Under the pieces are notes generated by a model. That model had not been told where the DNA came from. It did not search any database and saw only the letters and a list, made by a program, of their open reading frames with translations. Shown one piece after another: positions 43,387-53,432 of a stretch of DNA of 64,000 nucleotides; the first letter of the stretch is position 1, and each line of letters begins with the position of its first letter. The DNA lies in contig NZ_QEWO01000001.1 of the NCBI RefSeq assembly GCF_003402235.1, positions 248,001 through 312,000 on the forward strand, written 5' to 3'. Position numbers and translations under genes: made by a program. Origin of the DNA: Parahaliea mediterranea (GTDB taxonomy: Bacteria; Pseudomonadota; Gammaproteobacteria; Pseudomonadales; Halieaceae).

Positions 43387-44537
43387 AGGCTGCCCTCCTG
43401 CTGCAGGGCGCCCAGCAGGGAGGCCAAGTAGTCCTGCTGGGCATCGCTCATGGCCTCGCCCTGCACGTGCTGGTAAAAATCCTGGAACAGGCTGTACTGG
43501 CTCTGGCGCAGCACATCCCTGCCGGGCTGGGCCGTTGCCGCCTCGCCGTGGGGCGCCTCGCGCAGGGCCTGCAGGGCATTGGGATACACCGCGCGCAGCT
43601 TGCCCATCACATCCAGCACGGCGCCGGTATCGCTGAGGCGGGCGCAAATGAAGTCCTCGCTGGCTGGATCGCTGGCGCCGGCGGCCAGCAGCGACTCCAA
43701 GCTGCCCTCGATCACGCGCACATCCCGCAGGGGCGTCAGTTCCCGCTGGGTGATGTTGACGCTGGCGTCCTCGCTGATATCCACCAGCGTCACCGATTTG
43801 CGCTGGCGCACCTCGGAAAACGAGTATTTGAGGATGGAGCCGCTGTAGCGAATGTGGGGCGCCACCCGCTGCTGGGGGCCGTGGAGATGGCCGAGGGCGG
43901 CGTAGGTATAGGGCAAAAAGCGGTCGCCGGCCACCTGGTCTGCGCCGCCAAGGCTCAGGGGGCGCTCGGAATCGCTGGCTTCGCCGCCGGCTACAAAACA
44001 GTGGGCCATCACCACACAGGGGTGCTGGCGGTCACGGGTGCGCTCTACCTGTTCGAGCAGGGCACCCACGGCCTCGTCGTGGCTGCCCACCGCCACGCCC
44101 AGGCTCTGGCGCACCTGCGCCGGCCCGGCGTAGGGCAGGCCAAACACCTGCACCGTTTGCGCGCCGGTGCGGCCAGCGGCGGTCAAGTGAATGGGGCGCG
44201 GCGCCCCAGCCAGGGGGCCGATGATATGCAGCCCGGCATGGCCCAGCAGGTCCGCCGCAAAGCCCAGCCGCTCCGGTGAGTCGTGATTGCCGGCAATCAG
44301 CACCACCTGCTTGCCGAGGTCTGCGCACAGCCGGCGCAGGGTGTCACCCAGCAGGGCCACCGCCTCGGCCGGCGGCACGGCGCGGTCGTAAACGTCGCCG
44401 GCAATCAGCACCGCGTCCACCGCGTCCTGCTCGGCAAGGGTGATGATCTGCTCCAGCACGTGGGCCTGGTCTGCCAGCAGCGACGTGCCGTGCAGTTGGC
44501 GCCCAAGGTGCCAGTCGGAGGTGTGCAGCAATCGCAT
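43383..44537 (-). CDS. sbcD: Exonuclease SbcD (Mre11-like)
   Basis: A 384-residue calcineurin-like phosphoesterase. Metal-binding motifs are HTSDWHLG (5-12), AGDVYDRA, AGNHDSPERLGFA and MAHCFVAGG, with GHLHGPQ later. It is the nuclease subunit of SbcCD and acts on double-strand ends and hairpins. The start chosen is the ATG giving MRLLHTSDWHLG, the normal family beginning. It lies 8 bp after the TRIC-type gene and is coupled to sbcC. Confidence 0.95.
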   Translation of the reverse strand: MRLLHTSDWHLGRQLHGTSLLADQAHVLEQIITLAEQDAVDAVLIAGDVYDRAVPPAEAVALLGDTLRRLCADLGKQVVLIAGNHDSPERLGFAADLLGHAGLHIIGPLAGAPRPIHLTAAGRTGAQTVQVFGLPYAGPAQVRQSLGVAVGSHDEAVGALLEQVERTRDRQHPCVVMAHCFVAGGEASDSERPLSLGGADQVAGDRFLPYTYAALGHLHGPQQRVAPHIRYSGSILKYSFSEVRQRKSVTLVDISEDASVNITQRELTPLRDVRVIEGSLESLLAAGASDPASEDFICARLSDTGAVLDVMGKLRAVYPNALQALREAPHGEAATAQPGRDVLRQSQYSLFQDFYQHVQGEAMSDAQQDYLASLLGALQQEGSL

Positions 44538-44544
44538 GGCGGGC

Positions 44545-45168
44545 TCAGGTGTTGTCGTCGCGGTACTTGGGCAGGCGCCAGTCAAACAGCAGCGCCCCGG
44601 CGCGCAGCGCGAAGGCGGCGGCCATACTCAGCGGCAGGGCAATGGCCGCCGTTTGCGGCCACTGGGCCAACAGCGTGAAACTGGTGGAGCCGAGCAGCGC
44701 AGCGGTAACGTAGATCTCCGGCCCCAGCAACACCGGCGGCCGGTTGAGCAGGCTGTCGCGAATCAGCGAACCGAAGCTGGCGGTCATCATCCCCATGCCG
44801 ATGGCGACTATGGCCGGCGCGTCCCAGGCCAGCGCCTTTTGCGTGCCCAGCACGCAGAACAGCGCCAGCCCCAGGGCATCGGCCCACAGCAGCACCCGGC
44901 GGCGGGAGTCGAAGCGGTGGGCACAAAACCAAGTGGCGACGGAGGCTGCAATGCACACCCAGAGATAGCTGGTGTCATGTATCCAGAACACCCTGTCGGT
45001 ATTGAGCAGTAAGTCCCGCAGGGTGCCGCCGCCCACGCCGGTGATGGTGCCAAAGAGCACAAACGTCAGGATATCCATGCGCCGTTCGGCCGCCGCCAGC
45101 GCGCCACTGATGGCAAACACGGCCACGCCGAGCAGGTCGAAGGTGTAGATGGTGGTGGCGAGATTCAC
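44545..45168 (-). CDS. TRIC-type cation channel family protein (YicG/UPF0126)
   Basis: A 207-residue membrane protein of seven hydrophobic helices made of two repeated halves: GVAVFAISGALAAAERRMD with GGGTLRDLLL in the first, and GMGMMTASFGSLIRDSLL in the second. Prokaryotic TRIC proteins form trimeric potassium-permeable channels in the inner membrane. The GTG start follows AGGAAAAACTT. It precedes sbcD on the same strand; a functional link is not obvious. Confidence 0.87.
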   Translation of the reverse strand: MNLATTIYTFDLLGVAVFAISGALAAAERRMDILTFVLFGTITGVGGGTLRDLLLNTDRVFWIHDTSYLWVCIAASVATWFCAHRFDSRRRVLLWADALGLALFCVLGTQKALAWDAPAIVAIGMGMMTASFGSLIRDSLLNRPPVLLGPEIYVTAALLGSTSFTLLAQWPQTAAIALPLSMAAAFALRAGALLFDWRLPKYRDDNT

Positions 45169-45264
45169 AAGTTTTTCCTGTTGTTTCGGCCCCGGCTTGC
45201 GGTCGGGCGTCGATCATGCCGTGGTATTATCGCCCGTTCCACGTAAGACCGGGTACCGTGCACC

Positions 45265-45483
45265 ATGTCAAAGCCCCTGCTGCTGTCGATTGTCGCCTTT
45301 GTGGCGGTTGTCACCCTGGTCGCGGTGCTGGCCATTGTGACAGAGGACGACGCGCAACGCTGCGCCTCCCCCGGCAGGGACGTGGGCGCCGCCGTGCTGG
45401 CGGACGCAGAAGGCGACCAGGACGCGCTGGTCAATCGGGCCATTATTGTAAGAGGCAACTGTGAGCAGGACGAGAAAAACTGA
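45265..45483 (+). CDS. Small hypothetical protein with N-terminal membrane segment
   Basis: 72 residues. Residues 4-26 form one hydrophobic helix (LLLSIVAFVAVVTLVAVLAI), followed by a charged 45-residue tail with two cysteines. No family recognised. It overlaps the start of cti by 23 bp on the same strand and would share its promoter, which supports it being expressed. There is no convincing ribosome-binding site, so it is tentative. Confidence 0.5.
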   Translation: MSKPLLLSIVAFVAVVTLVAVLAIVTEDDAQRCASPGRDVGAAVLADAEGDQDALVNRAIIVRGNCEQDEKN

Positions 45484-47776
45484 ATCAACCCACGGGTACT
45501 TTTTCCCCCTTCTGCTCCTGAGCCTGCTTTGCATCACCGCGCCACTGGCGCGCGCCGCCGCTGGCAATGCCGGCGCCCAGGCGGCCCATGACATCCTGCA
45601 AAACCGCTGCATGGTGTGCCACGGCTGCTACGACGCCCCCTGCCAGCTCAAGCTGGAGGCCCGGCAGGGCCTGGCCCGCGGCGCCAGCAAGGACCTTGTC
45701 TACGACGGCGCGCGCTTGATGTCCGCCGACCTCACCCGCCTGTTTGATGACGCCCACAGCGCGCAGGCCTGGCGCGACAAGGGCTTCTTCCCGGTGATTG
45801 ACGACGAGCAGGCCGAAGACGGCGTGCTCTATCGCATGCTGGCGCTGAAGCAAGCCCATCCCCTGCCCCCGCGCGGGCCAGTGGATGAGAGCTTTGACTT
45901 TTCCCTGTACCGCGAGCAGCAGTGTACCCAGCAAGCGGACTTTGACGACTACGCCGAAGACTATCCCCTGTGGGGCATGCCATTTGGCTTGCCGGGGCTT
46001 CAGCCCGATGAGCACCAGGTGATGGTCCGCTGGCTCAAGGCCGGCGCACCGCCTGTGGCCCAGGCGGCGTTGAGTGCGCCGATGCAAAAAGAAGTGTCGG
46101 CCTGGGAGCGCTTTCTCAATGGCGACAGCCACAAAGAGCGGCTGATGTCCCGCTACCTTTACGAACACCTGTTCCTCGCCAGCCTGTTCCTGGAGGCCAG
46201 CGACACGCCGGTCTGGTTTCGCCTGGTGCGCTCCAAAACACCGCCCGGTGAGCCGCTGGAGCTGATCAGCACCCGCCGCCCCTACGACGACCCCGGTGTG
46301 CAACGGGTCTACTACCGACTGCAGCGCATGCCCATCACCCCGCTGGGCAAGAGCCATCTGGCCTACCGCTTCGACGCCGAGCGCCGCGACTGGTACCGGC
46401 AGAACTTCCTGGTGCCGGACTACACCGTGCCGGAGCTGCCGGGCTACCAGCAGGCGGTGGCGGCCAATCCTTTCAAGAGCTTTGTGGCCATTCCGGTGCC
46501 CTCGCGCTATCGCTTCCTGCTGGAAGAGGCCGAGTTCACCATCATGAACTTCATCAAGGGGCCGGTGTGCCGGGGCCAGATTGCCCTTAACGTGATTGAG
46601 GATCGCTTCTGGGTGATGTTCCTCAACCCCGACTCACTGGACCCGGAACTGGACGGCGCCTTCCTGGCCCGGGAAAGCGACAACCTGCGCCTGCCGGTCA
46701 GTGAAACGGGTACCGCGGTGGATCTGTTCACCTGGCGCGGCTATGCCAAATCCCACGACCGCTACCAGAAGGCCAAGGTTGAATACCTGTCACAGCAGCT
46801 GAATCGCAGCAGCCGCAAAATCGGCCTTGAGAGCCTGTGGGACGGCGACGGCGACAACCCCAATGCGGCGCTCACTATCTTCCGCCACTTTGATACTGCC
46901 TCGGTGGTCAAGGGCTTTGTCGGCGACACGCCAAAGACAGCCTGGGTGATTTCCTACTCGCTGCTGGAGCGCATTCACTACCTGCTGGTGGCGGGCTTTG
47001 ACGTGTACGGCGCCGTGGCCCACCAGTTGGAAACCCGCCTGTACATGGATTTTTTGCGCATGGAAGGCGAGCTGAACTTTTTGATGTACCTGCCACCCCA
47101 GCAGCGCCAGAAGCTGAGGGACTACTGGTACCGCGATGCCCCCGGCTTTGCCCGCGATCACGTGTTTGCCGACAGCGAACTGATGCGCGAGCGCCCCACC
47201 GACCTGAGCTTTGACAGCGACAACCCCAAGGCGGAGCTGCTGTCCACGATGCGCAAGCGCATCCACGGCGCCAGGGCGGAATCCTTCGATTATCACCCCG
47301 CCTTTGGCAGAGAGGCCAACAAAGCCCTGGACGCGCTGGTGGCCGGCAGCGGCATCCACAACAGCTTCCTGCCCCAGGTGAGCTTTGTCAGCGTGGTGGG
47401 CGGCAAGCAGCCGCAAACCCTGACCCTGCTGCGGGATTCGGGCTACGCCAACATCGCCCTGCTGTTTTTGGAAGAGGAGCGGCGCCTGCCGGAGGAAGAC
47501 CGCCTTACCGTAGTGAAGGGCTTTATCGGCGAGCACCCCAATCTGTTCTTTGAGGTGCACGAGAAGCAACTGCCCCTGTTTGCCGCTGATATTGCCGCCA
47601 TGAAGAACGAAGAAGACTGGCACCTGCTGCGCCATCGCTATGGAGTGGCGCGCAATGCGCCCTGGTTCTGGCGCCTGAGCGACCAGTTCCACCAGCAGCT
47701 GCTGACCGACCCGCTCTACCGCGGCCTGCTGGACTACAACCGCTACCTGGGCAACCCGGTGTCTGCCGCCAAGTAG
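45461..47776 (+). CDS. cti: Fatty acid cis/trans isomerase
   Basis: A 771-residue periplasmic heme protein. The signal peptide covers about residues 1-33. The c-type heme site CMVCH (50-54) lies just after it. The length and the later segments (FIKGPVCRGQIALNVIEDRFW near 365, HFDTASVVKGFVG near 480) match Cti of Pseudomonas and Vibrio. It converts cis-unsaturated fatty acids of membrane lipids to trans, making membranes stiffer under solvent or heat stress. The GTG start has AGAGG six bases upstream. It ends 6 bp before the convergent sohB. Confidence 0.93.
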   Translation: MSRTRKTESTHGYFFPLLLLSLLCITAPLARAAAGNAGAQAAHDILQNRCMVCHGCYDAPCQLKLEARQGLARGASKDLVYDGARLMSADLTRLFDDAHSAQAWRDKGFFPVIDDEQAEDGVLYRMLALKQAHPLPPRGPVDESFDFSLYREQQCTQQADFDDYAEDYPLWGMPFGLPGLQPDEHQVMVRWLKAGAPPVAQAALSAPMQKEVSAWERFLNGDSHKERLMSRYLYEHLFLASLFLEASDTPVWFRLVRSKTPPGEPLELISTRRPYDDPGVQRVYYRLQRMPITPLGKSHLAYRFDAERRDWYRQNFLVPDYTVPELPGYQQAVAANPFKSFVAIPVPSRYRFLLEEAEFTIMNFIKGPVCRGQIALNVIEDRFWVMFLNPDSLDPELDGAFLARESDNLRLPVSETGTAVDLFTWRGYAKSHDRYQKAKVEYLSQQLNRSSRKIGLESLWDGDGDNPNAALTIFRHFDTASVVKGFVGDTPKTAWVISYSLLERIHYLLVAGFDVYGAVAHQLETRLYMDFLRMEGELNFLMYLPPQQRQKLRDYWYRDAPGFARDHVFADSELMRERPTDLSFDSDNPKAELLSTMRKRIHGARAESFDYHPAFGREANKALDALVAGSGIHNSFLPQVSFVSVVGGKQPQTLTLLRDSGYANIALLFLEEERRLPEEDRLTVVKGFIGEHPNLFFEVHEKQLPLFAADIAAMKNEEDWHLLRHRYGVARNAPWFWRLSDQFHQQLLTDPLYRGLLDYNRYLGNPVSAAK

Positions 47777-47782
47777 CCTGCC

Positions 47783-48904
47783 TCAGAAATGCGGGCCGTT
47801 GCTGCGCTGAAACCAGCGCAGCAGGCTGCGATCCACCGCCCCCTCGGCGGCAACGCCGAGCTTTTCCTGCCAGGCCTTGCGCTGTACGTAGCGCACTTCA
47901 AAGATGTCCCAGCTGTCCAGGTGCTGCTGGATATAGGCATCACTGGTCTGTAGCTCGTCGATCAGGCCTTCAGTGAGCGCATTGCGCCCATACCAGACCT
48001 CGCCGGTGGCCACTTTGTCCACATCCAGCTGGGGGCGTTGTTCGCGGATGAAGTCCTTGAACAGATCGTGGGTGATCTGCAGTTCTTCCTGAAACTTCTC
48101 CCGCCCCTTGTCGGTGTTCTCGCCAAACAGGGTGAGGGTGCGCTTGTATTCGCCGGCGGTCAGCATCTCGAAATCAATGTCGTGTTTTTTCAGCAGGCGG
48201 TGGAAGTTGGGCAACTGGGCGAGCACGCCGATGGAGCCGATCACCGCGAAGGGGGCGGCGATTATGCGGTTGGCCACGCAGGCCATCATGTAGCCGCCGC
48301 TGGCGGCTACCTTGTCCACCGCCACGGTCAGCTCAATGCCGGCCCCGCGAATGCGCTCCAGCTGGCTGGCGGCAAAGCCGTAGCTGTGTACCATGCCGCC
48401 GGGGCTTTCCAAACGCAGCAGCACGGCGTCTTTCTGCCGCGCCTGGGACAGTACGGTGGAAATCTCTTCGCGCAGGTGCTCGCTGGCGCTGGCTTTGATG
48501 TCGCCGTCAAAGTTGAGGCAGTACAGGCGGGGCTTCTCGTCGGGATTGCCGTCGGACTTGTCGTCGGGATTGCCGCTCTCGTCGGCGCTGCCCTTCCCTA
48601 CCTGCTTCTCCGCGTGTTTGGCCGCTTGTTTGGCAGAGCGTGCCCGCGCCTTCTCGGCCTGCTTTTCGGCCTTTTTCTCTGCCTTGGCCTCGGCCTTCAG
48701 CGCGTGTTTGTCGATGACGTTGTGGCGCAGGGTCTCGCCCATGCGGCGGTAGCGCTCGTTCAGGTGGCGGACTTCAATATGGCCGTCGCGCTCGCCTTTT
48801 TGCCGCTGCCCGAGGGCGACCACGCCCACCAGCACCACAAGAATGGCGACAACAATGGTGACCGCCTGGGCCAGAAACAGCCCGTATTGGGTAAGAAATT
48901 CCAA
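47783..48904 (-). CDS. sohB: Inner-membrane protease SohB (S49 family)
   Basis: A 373-residue S49 peptidase. An N-terminal membrane helix (about 10-32) is followed by a highly charged Lys/Ala/Glu linker (about 65-105) and the protease domain, with the catalytic serine in DKVAASGGYMMA and the lysine in AGEYKRTL. It degrades membrane or periplasmic peptides. The start is a TTG behind AGAGG; translation from it gives the expected N-terminal anchor. The Lys-rich linker is longer than in E. coli SohB (349 residues). Confidence 0.92.
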   Translation of the reverse strand: MEFLTQYGLFLAQAVTIVVAILVVLVGVVALGQRQKGERDGHIEVRHLNERYRRMGETLRHNVIDKHALKAEAKAEKKAEKQAEKARARSAKQAAKHAEKQVGKGSADESGNPDDKSDGNPDEKPRLYCLNFDGDIKASASEHLREEISTVLSQARQKDAVLLRLESPGGMVHSYGFAASQLERIRGAGIELTVAVDKVAASGGYMMACVANRIIAAPFAVIGSIGVLAQLPNFHRLLKKHDIDFEMLTAGEYKRTLTLFGENTDKGREKFQEELQITHDLFKDFIREQRPQLDVDKVATGEVWYGRNALTEGLIDELQTSDAYIQQHLDSWDIFEVRYVQRKAWQEKLGVAAEGAVDRSLLRWFQRSNGPHF

Positions 48905-48919
48905 AGTGACCTCTGCCTG

Positions 48920-49735
48920 TTATTGGTTGAGCGATTGTACGTAGTGGCGAATGAGCTGCCCGGCCACCGAACTGGGTGGCGGCACCTGGGGCAGATCGGT
49001 GTAGTGAAACCAGCGGGCATCGGCGATTTCCGTCGGGTCGCAGACAATATCGCCGCCGGCATACTCGGCAAAAAAGCCCAGCATGAGCTGGCTGGGAAAG
49101 GGCCAGGGCTGGGAGCTGAAGTAGCGCAGGTTATGGACATCCACACCCACCTCTTCTTTGACTTCGCGCAGCAGGGTGTCCTCGGCGCTCTCGCCAGCTT
49201 CGATAAAGCCGGCCAGCGTGCTGTACATGGGCCGGGGAAAGTTGGCATTGCGGGCCAGCAGCAGCTCTTCGCCACGGGTCACCAGAGTGATGATGCAGGG
49301 TGAAATACGCGGGTAGTTGATGGTGCGGCAGGGCCGGCAGCGCATGGCCCGCTCGGCGCTATCGAGCTCCATCACTCCGCCGCAGCGCCCGCAGAACTGG
49401 TGGTCACGCTCCCAGTTGAGCAGCTGGGCGGCGCGGCCGGCCATGGCGAACAGTGGGTCTTCGACCCGACCGAGGATGCCGTACAGGCTGCCGCGCTGGA
49501 AGCGCATCGGGTCCAGGCTGTGGATACTGTCTATCTCCACCGCGTAGCAAGGCTGCTCTTGCCAGTAGCCGACAAACTGCTCGCGCTGGATGATCCAGCC
49601 GTTGGTGTGCAGTTCTTCTTCTGCCAGCAGACAGGCCTGGGGCGAGCGAAGGTCGCTCAGTAGTTCGCCGTCCTGGAACACGATGTGCAGAACGCGCTCC
49701 CGGTTGGCGGGCGGCTGGTTGTCCAGTCGGAACAT
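48920..49735 (-). CDS. nudC: NAD+ diphosphatase NudC (NADH pyrophosphatase / RNA deNADding enzyme)
   Basis: A 271-residue Nudix enzyme. A zinc ribbon CGRCGG...CRPC (about 101-120) precedes the Nudix box GFIEAGESAEDTLLREVKEE, and the NudC signature SQPWPFPSQLML follows. It splits NAD(H) into NMN(H) and AMP and removes NAD caps from RNA. It lies 15 bp upstream of sohB on the same strand and divergent from nhaB. Confidence 0.94.
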   Translation of the reverse strand: MFRLDNQPPANRERVLHIVFQDGELLSDLRSPQACLLAEEELHTNGWIIQREQFVGYWQEQPCYAVEIDSIHSLDPMRFQRGSLYGILGRVEDPLFAMAGRAAQLLNWERDHQFCGRCGGVMELDSAERAMRCRPCRTINYPRISPCIITLVTRGEELLLARNANFPRPMYSTLAGFIEAGESAEDTLLREVKEEVGVDVHNLRYFSSQPWPFPSQLMLGFFAEYAGGDIVCDPTEIADARWFHYTDLPQVPPPSSVAGQLIRHYVQSLNQ

Positions 49736-49908
49736 GTCGGGCGCTATCTCCGCTCAGCAGTGAGCCGGCTATGGTATGCCCCCACCCGGGTGCCGGCAAG
49801 GCCGCCGGCCGCTAGCAGGGAAGCCCAATGCAGTAAAGCGGTTCCCCTTGGCATTTGATCGTGTATAGAATGGCCCGCTAAAAATTTACCAAGGGTTTCA
49901 AGCCTGTT

Positions 49909-51417
49909 ATGTCTGAGTCGGTAGCCTCCGCCCTGTGGAAGAATTTCCTCGGGCCCTCCCCCGCCTGGTATAAAAAAACCATTGTCGCCTTCCTGCTGCT
50001 GAACCCCGTCTTCCTGTGGGTACTTGGGCCTTTTGTCACTGGCTGGATACTGATTGGCGAATTCATCTTTACCCTGGCCCTGGCCCTGCGCTGCTACCCC
50101 CTGCAGCCCGGTGGCCTGCTGGCGCTGGAGGCGGTGGTGCTCGGCATGGCGGCGCCGCAAACCGTGTACGAGGAGGCGCTGGCCAACTTTGAGGTGATTC
50201 TGCTGCTTATGTTCATGGTGGCTGGCATCTATTTCATGAAAGAGCTGCTGCTGTGGGTGTTCACCAAGATCCTGCTGCGGGTGAAATCCAAAATCGCCCT
50301 GTCGCTGATGTTCTGCTTTGTGTCAGCCTTTTTGTCGGCCTTCCTGGATGCCCTCACTGTCACCGCGGTGCTGATCAGCGTCGGGGTGGGCTTCTACGCG
50401 GTGTACCACAAGGTGGCCTCGGGCAAGCAGATCGCCCAGGAAGACGCCCACGACCACGCCGACGACAACACCGTGCACGAAAACCACCGCACAGACCTCG
50501 AAGACTTCCGCGCCTTCCTGCGCAGCCTGCTGATGCACGGCGCCATCGGCACCGCCCTGGGGGGCGTGTGCACCCTGGTAGGCGAGCCCCAGAACCTGCT
50601 GATTGCCACCGTGGCAGGCTGGAGCTTCCTGAAGTTTGTCACCATCATGGCCCCGGTGACCATGCCGGTGCTGTTCTGCGGCCTGACCACCTGCGTGGTG
50701 CTGGAGGCCACCGGCAAGTTTGGCTATGGCGCCAAGCTGCCCGACAACGTGCGCCGGGTACTGGAGGAGTTCCAGGAGCGCGAGGAATCGCGCCGCAACG
50801 ACCGCATGAACGCCCGCCTGCTGGTACAGGGCCTGGTGGCCGTGTTGCTGGTGGTGGCGCTGGCCTTCCACTGGGCCGCCGTGGGCCTGATCGGCCTAAT
50901 GGTGATTGTGCTACTGACCGCCTTCAACGGCGTGGTGGAAGAGCACCAGCTGGGCCACGCCTTTGAAGAGGCCCTGCCCTTTACCGCCCTGCTGGTGGTG
51001 TTTTTCGCGATTGTCGCGGTCATCCACGAGCAACACCTGTTCACCCCGGTGATCAACGCGGTGCTGGCGATGGATTCGGAAATCCGCCCACCCATGTTCT
51101 TCCTCGCCAATGGCATCCTGTCGATGATCAGCGACAACGTGTTTGTGGCGACGGTGTACATCAACGAGGTGAAGGACGCGCTGGATGCCGGCACCATCAC
51201 CCGGGCGGAATTCGACCAGCTGGCGGTGGCCATTAACACCGGCACCAACCTGCCGAGTGTGGCCACACCCAATGGCCAGGCGGCCTTCCTGTTCCTGCTG
51301 ACCTCGGCGCTGGCGCCGCTGATTCGCCTGTCCTATGGCCGCATGGTGCTGATGGCCGCCCCCTACACCCTGGTGCTGGGCGGCGTTGGCCTGCTCTGCG
51401 TGACCCTGTTTATTTAG
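49909..51417 (+). CDS. nhaB: Na+/H+ antiporter NhaB
   Basis: A 502-residue membrane protein with about twelve helices. Family-typical stretches are [20 protein letters not shown] (near 140), [20 protein letters not shown] (near 222) and [20 protein letters not shown] (near 400). It exports Na+ in exchange for protons, fitting a marine lifestyle. The gene ends 8 bp inside the convergent dnaQ. Confidence 0.95.
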   Translation: MSESVASALWKNFLGPSPAWYKKTIVAFLLLNPVFLWVLGPFVTGWILIGEFIFTLALALRCYPLQPGGLLALEAVVLGMAAPQTVYEEALANFEVILLLMFMVAGIYFMKELLLWVFTKILLRVKSKIALSLMFCFVSAFLSAFLDALTVTAVLISVGVGFYAVYHKVASGKQIAQEDAHDHADDNTVHENHRTDLEDFRAFLRSLLMHGAIGTALGGVCTLVGEPQNLLIATVAGWSFLKFVTIMAPVTMPVLFCGLTTCVVLEATGKFGYGAKLPDNVRRVLEEFQEREESRRNDRMNARLLVQGLVAVLLVVALAFHWAAVGLIGLMVIVLLTAFNGVVEEHQLGHAFEEALPFTALLVVFFAIVAVIHEQHLFTPVINAVLAMDSEIRPPMFFLANGILSMISDNVFVATVYINEVKDALDAGTITRAEFDQLAVAINTGTNLPSVATPNGQAAFLFLLTSALAPLIRLSYGRMVLMAAPYTLVLGGVGLLCVTLFI

Positions 51418-52132
51418 CCAATTCCCGCCACAGCACCCTGCCGCCGCTACTGGCGGCAATGGCTTCCAGCTGCGCTTCGTGGGCCGCCAGCTCTTCCGGG
51501 CTGGGGGCCGTTACCGGTAGCGGCTGGCGCCCTGCCGGCAGTCGCCGGATGCCCTCGCCGCCCTGGGCGCCACCCTCGCCCTCACCGTCCTGATCCGACA
51601 GGGTGAGCATGGTCTGGCCACCGGTCATGGCCAGGTAGACGTCGGCCAGAATCTCCGAGTCCAGCAGCGCGCCGTGCAAATCGCGCTGCGAGTTGTCCAC
51701 CATGTAGCGGGTACACAGGGCGTCCAGGGTATTGCGCTGGCCGGGGTGCTTCTTGCGCGCCATGGCCAGGCTGTCGATCACACTGCACACCGCGTCCACA
51801 TCCGGCAGCCCGGCATCCAGGCGCCGCAGCTCGGCGTTCAGAAAGCCGATGTCGAAGGCGGCGTTGTGGATGATCAGCTCCGCACCGCTCACAAAGTCGA
51901 TGAATTCCCGGGCGATGCGCGCGAACACCGGCTTGTCGTGCAGGAACTCATTGGTGATGCCGTGCACCTCAATGGCGCCCTGGTCCACCTCCCGCTCGGG
52001 GTTGATGTACTGATGGTAGTGATTGCCGGTCAGGCGACGATTGACCAGTTCCACACAGCCGATTTCGATGATGCGATGGCCCTGGCTCACTTCCAGGCCG
52101 GTGGTTTCGGTGTCGAGTACGATCTGTCTCAT
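51410..52132 (-). CDS. dnaQ: DNA polymerase III epsilon subunit (proofreading 3'-5' exonuclease)
   Basis: A 240-residue DEDDh exonuclease. ExoI is [10 protein letters not shown] (5-14), Exo[16 protein letters not shown], and ExoIII is near [15 protein letters not shown]. It proofreads replication as part of the Pol III core. It is translationally coupled to rnhA by an ATGA overlap, a common gammaproteobacterial pairing. A C-terminal extension (about 195-240) is richer in Gly/Pro than in E. coli. Confidence 0.95.
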   Translation of the reverse strand: MRQIVLDTETTGLEVSQGHRIIEIGCVELVNRRLTGNHYHQYINPEREVDQGAIEVHGITNEFLHDKPVFARIAREFIDFVSGAELIIHNAAFDIGFLNAELRRLDAGLPDVDAVCSVIDSLAMARKKHPGQRNTLDALCTRYMVDNSQRDLHGALLDSEILADVYLAMTGGQTMLTLSDQDGEGEGGAQGGEGIRRLPAGRQPLPVTAPSPEELAAHEAQLEAIAASSGGRVLWRELAK

Positions 52133-52566
52133 GCTTTCATCTCATCGATGCCGCGATTGGCGAGCTGGTCGGCAATCTCGTTTTCACGGTGCCCGCTGTG
52201 GCCTTTCACCCAGCGCCAGTCCACCTGGTGGCGCTGGTTCTGCTCGTCCAGGGCCCGCCACAGGTCTTCATTCTTGACCGGCTTGCGGGCGGCGGTCATC
52301 CAGTTCTTGGCCTTCCAGTTGGCCAGCCATTTGGTGATGCCATCACGCACGTAAACGGAATCGGTGGTCAAGGTAACGGCGCAGGGCTCCTTCAGTGCCC
52401 GCAGCCCTTCGATGGCGGCGGTGAGCTCCATGCGGTTGTTGGTGGTCTGGGGTTCGCCACCGTAAAGCTCGCGCTCCTTGCCCTGGAAGCGCAACAGAGC
52501 GCCCCAGCCACCGGGGCCGGGGTTACCCCGGCAGGCACCGTCGGTAAAAATTTCTACAGCCTTCAA
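52129..52566 (-). CDS. rnhA: Ribonuclease HI
   Basis: A 145-residue RNase H. The catalytic acidic residues are visible in [26 protein letters not shown] and [13 protein letters not shown], with the [10 protein letters not shown] tail. It removes RNA from RNA-DNA hybrids. No ATG exists at the right place: the start is a TTG overlapping the methyltransferase stop (TTGA) with GGAGA upstream, giving [10 protein letters not shown] read as [10 protein letters not shown]. Confidence 0.94.
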   Translation of the reverse strand: MKAVEIFTDGACRGNPGPGGWGALLRFQGKERELYGGEPQTTNNRMELTAAIEGLRALKEPCAVTLTTDSVYVRDGITKWLANWKAKNWMTAARKPVKNEDLWRALDEQNQRHQVDWRWVKGHSGHRENEIADQLANRGIDEMKA

Positions 52567-53318
52567 GCGGCACTGTCTCCTTTGGATCGTGAGGTTGGGG
52601 TCGGACGCGGGGTTGGCACCGGCTTGGGCACCGCCAGGTCGATCAGCCGCGGGCTGCGCGAGCGCTGCACAGGGCGCACCTGGCCGGCCACCTGCTTGAT
52701 GGCGTGCACCAGGTACACACCACCAATCGGCAGGCCATGGCGGCTGCACCAGGCGTTGGCGGTCTCGATACCCCGGCGCAGGCGGCCGCGTCCCCGGGGC
52801 GCCAGGGCAAAGCAGTGATGTACATCCTCCACCTCCAGCCCCAGCAGGTTGAGCCAGTCACCCAGGCGCCAGGTACTCAGGCCGCGGCGCTGGCGCCACA
52901 GGGGCGAGCCCAGGCGGGATGACAGCGCCATGCCCATGCCCGGCACACTCGCGGGGTTGAAGCCGATAATAAAAAGCCGGCCCTGGGGGGTGAGCACCCG
53001 GTGCATCTCGCGCAGGGCCTGGTGGGGATTAGCACAGAATTCCAGCGCGTGGTGGGCAATCAGTACATCCACACTGTCACTGGCCAGGGGCAGCTCGTCG
53101 GCCTGGGCCTGCAGGCCGATGCCCTCGCCCGGGCGAGGGGCAATGGCAATGCGGTGGCGAATCGGGCTGCTGTCAAACAGCCGGTGGCAGCCGGTGACGC
53201 CCACCTGGGCCAGGTGGTAGCCAAAGGCGGTGTCCAGCTGAGTGGCCAGTTCTGCGCGCAGGCAATCCAGCAGGTACTCGCCTTTGGGGGCCTGATACCA
53301 GGTTTCCAGTTCCGTCAA
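52563..53318 (-). CDS. Class I SAM-dependent methyltransferase (conserved upstream of rnhA)
   Basis: About 251 residues. The core includes [22 protein letters not shown] and the [20 protein letters not shown] segment, typical of Methyltransf_11 proteins. The first SAM-binding loop (GVTGCHRLF) is degenerate. Proteins of this kind sit next to rnhA/dnaQ in many gammaproteobacteria; the substrate is unknown. The start is uncertain: I prefer the TTG beginning [13 protein letters not shown] because relatives begin near this point; another TTG at 53396 would add 26 residues. A Pro/Arg-rich tail ends the protein. Confidence 0.82.
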   Translation of the reverse strand: MTELETWYQAPKGEYLLDCLRAELATQLDTAFGYHLAQVGVTGCHRLFDSSPIRHRIAIAPRPGEGIGLQAQADELPLASDSVDVLIAHHALEFCANPHQALREMHRVLTPQGRLFIIGFNPASVPGMGMALSSRLGSPLWRQRRGLSTWRLGDWLNLLGLEVEDVHHCFALAPRGRGRLRRGIETANAWCSRHGLPIGGVYLVHAIKQVAGQVRPVQRSRSPRLIDLAVPKPVPTPRPTPTSRSKGDSAA

Positions 53319-53432
53319 AATCTCGTTAAACTCTTTCCTCGGCGCGCGGTCAAATAGCCGATGCCGAAGCCCCTGCGGGTGCTTACAGTGCGTCAATGGT
53401 ACTGGATTTTCAGCTTAATTGAACGGTGCGCC

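Noticed and set aside
41023-43431. 802-codon open frame on the plus strand
   Set aside because: It is antisense to sbcC, whose motifs are unmistakable; the frame stays open only because of high GC and biased codons.
53319-53396. N-terminal extension of the methyltransferase from a TTG at 53396
   Set aside because: The added 26 residues are not typical of the family and would run into the gloB promoter region; kept only as an alternative start.
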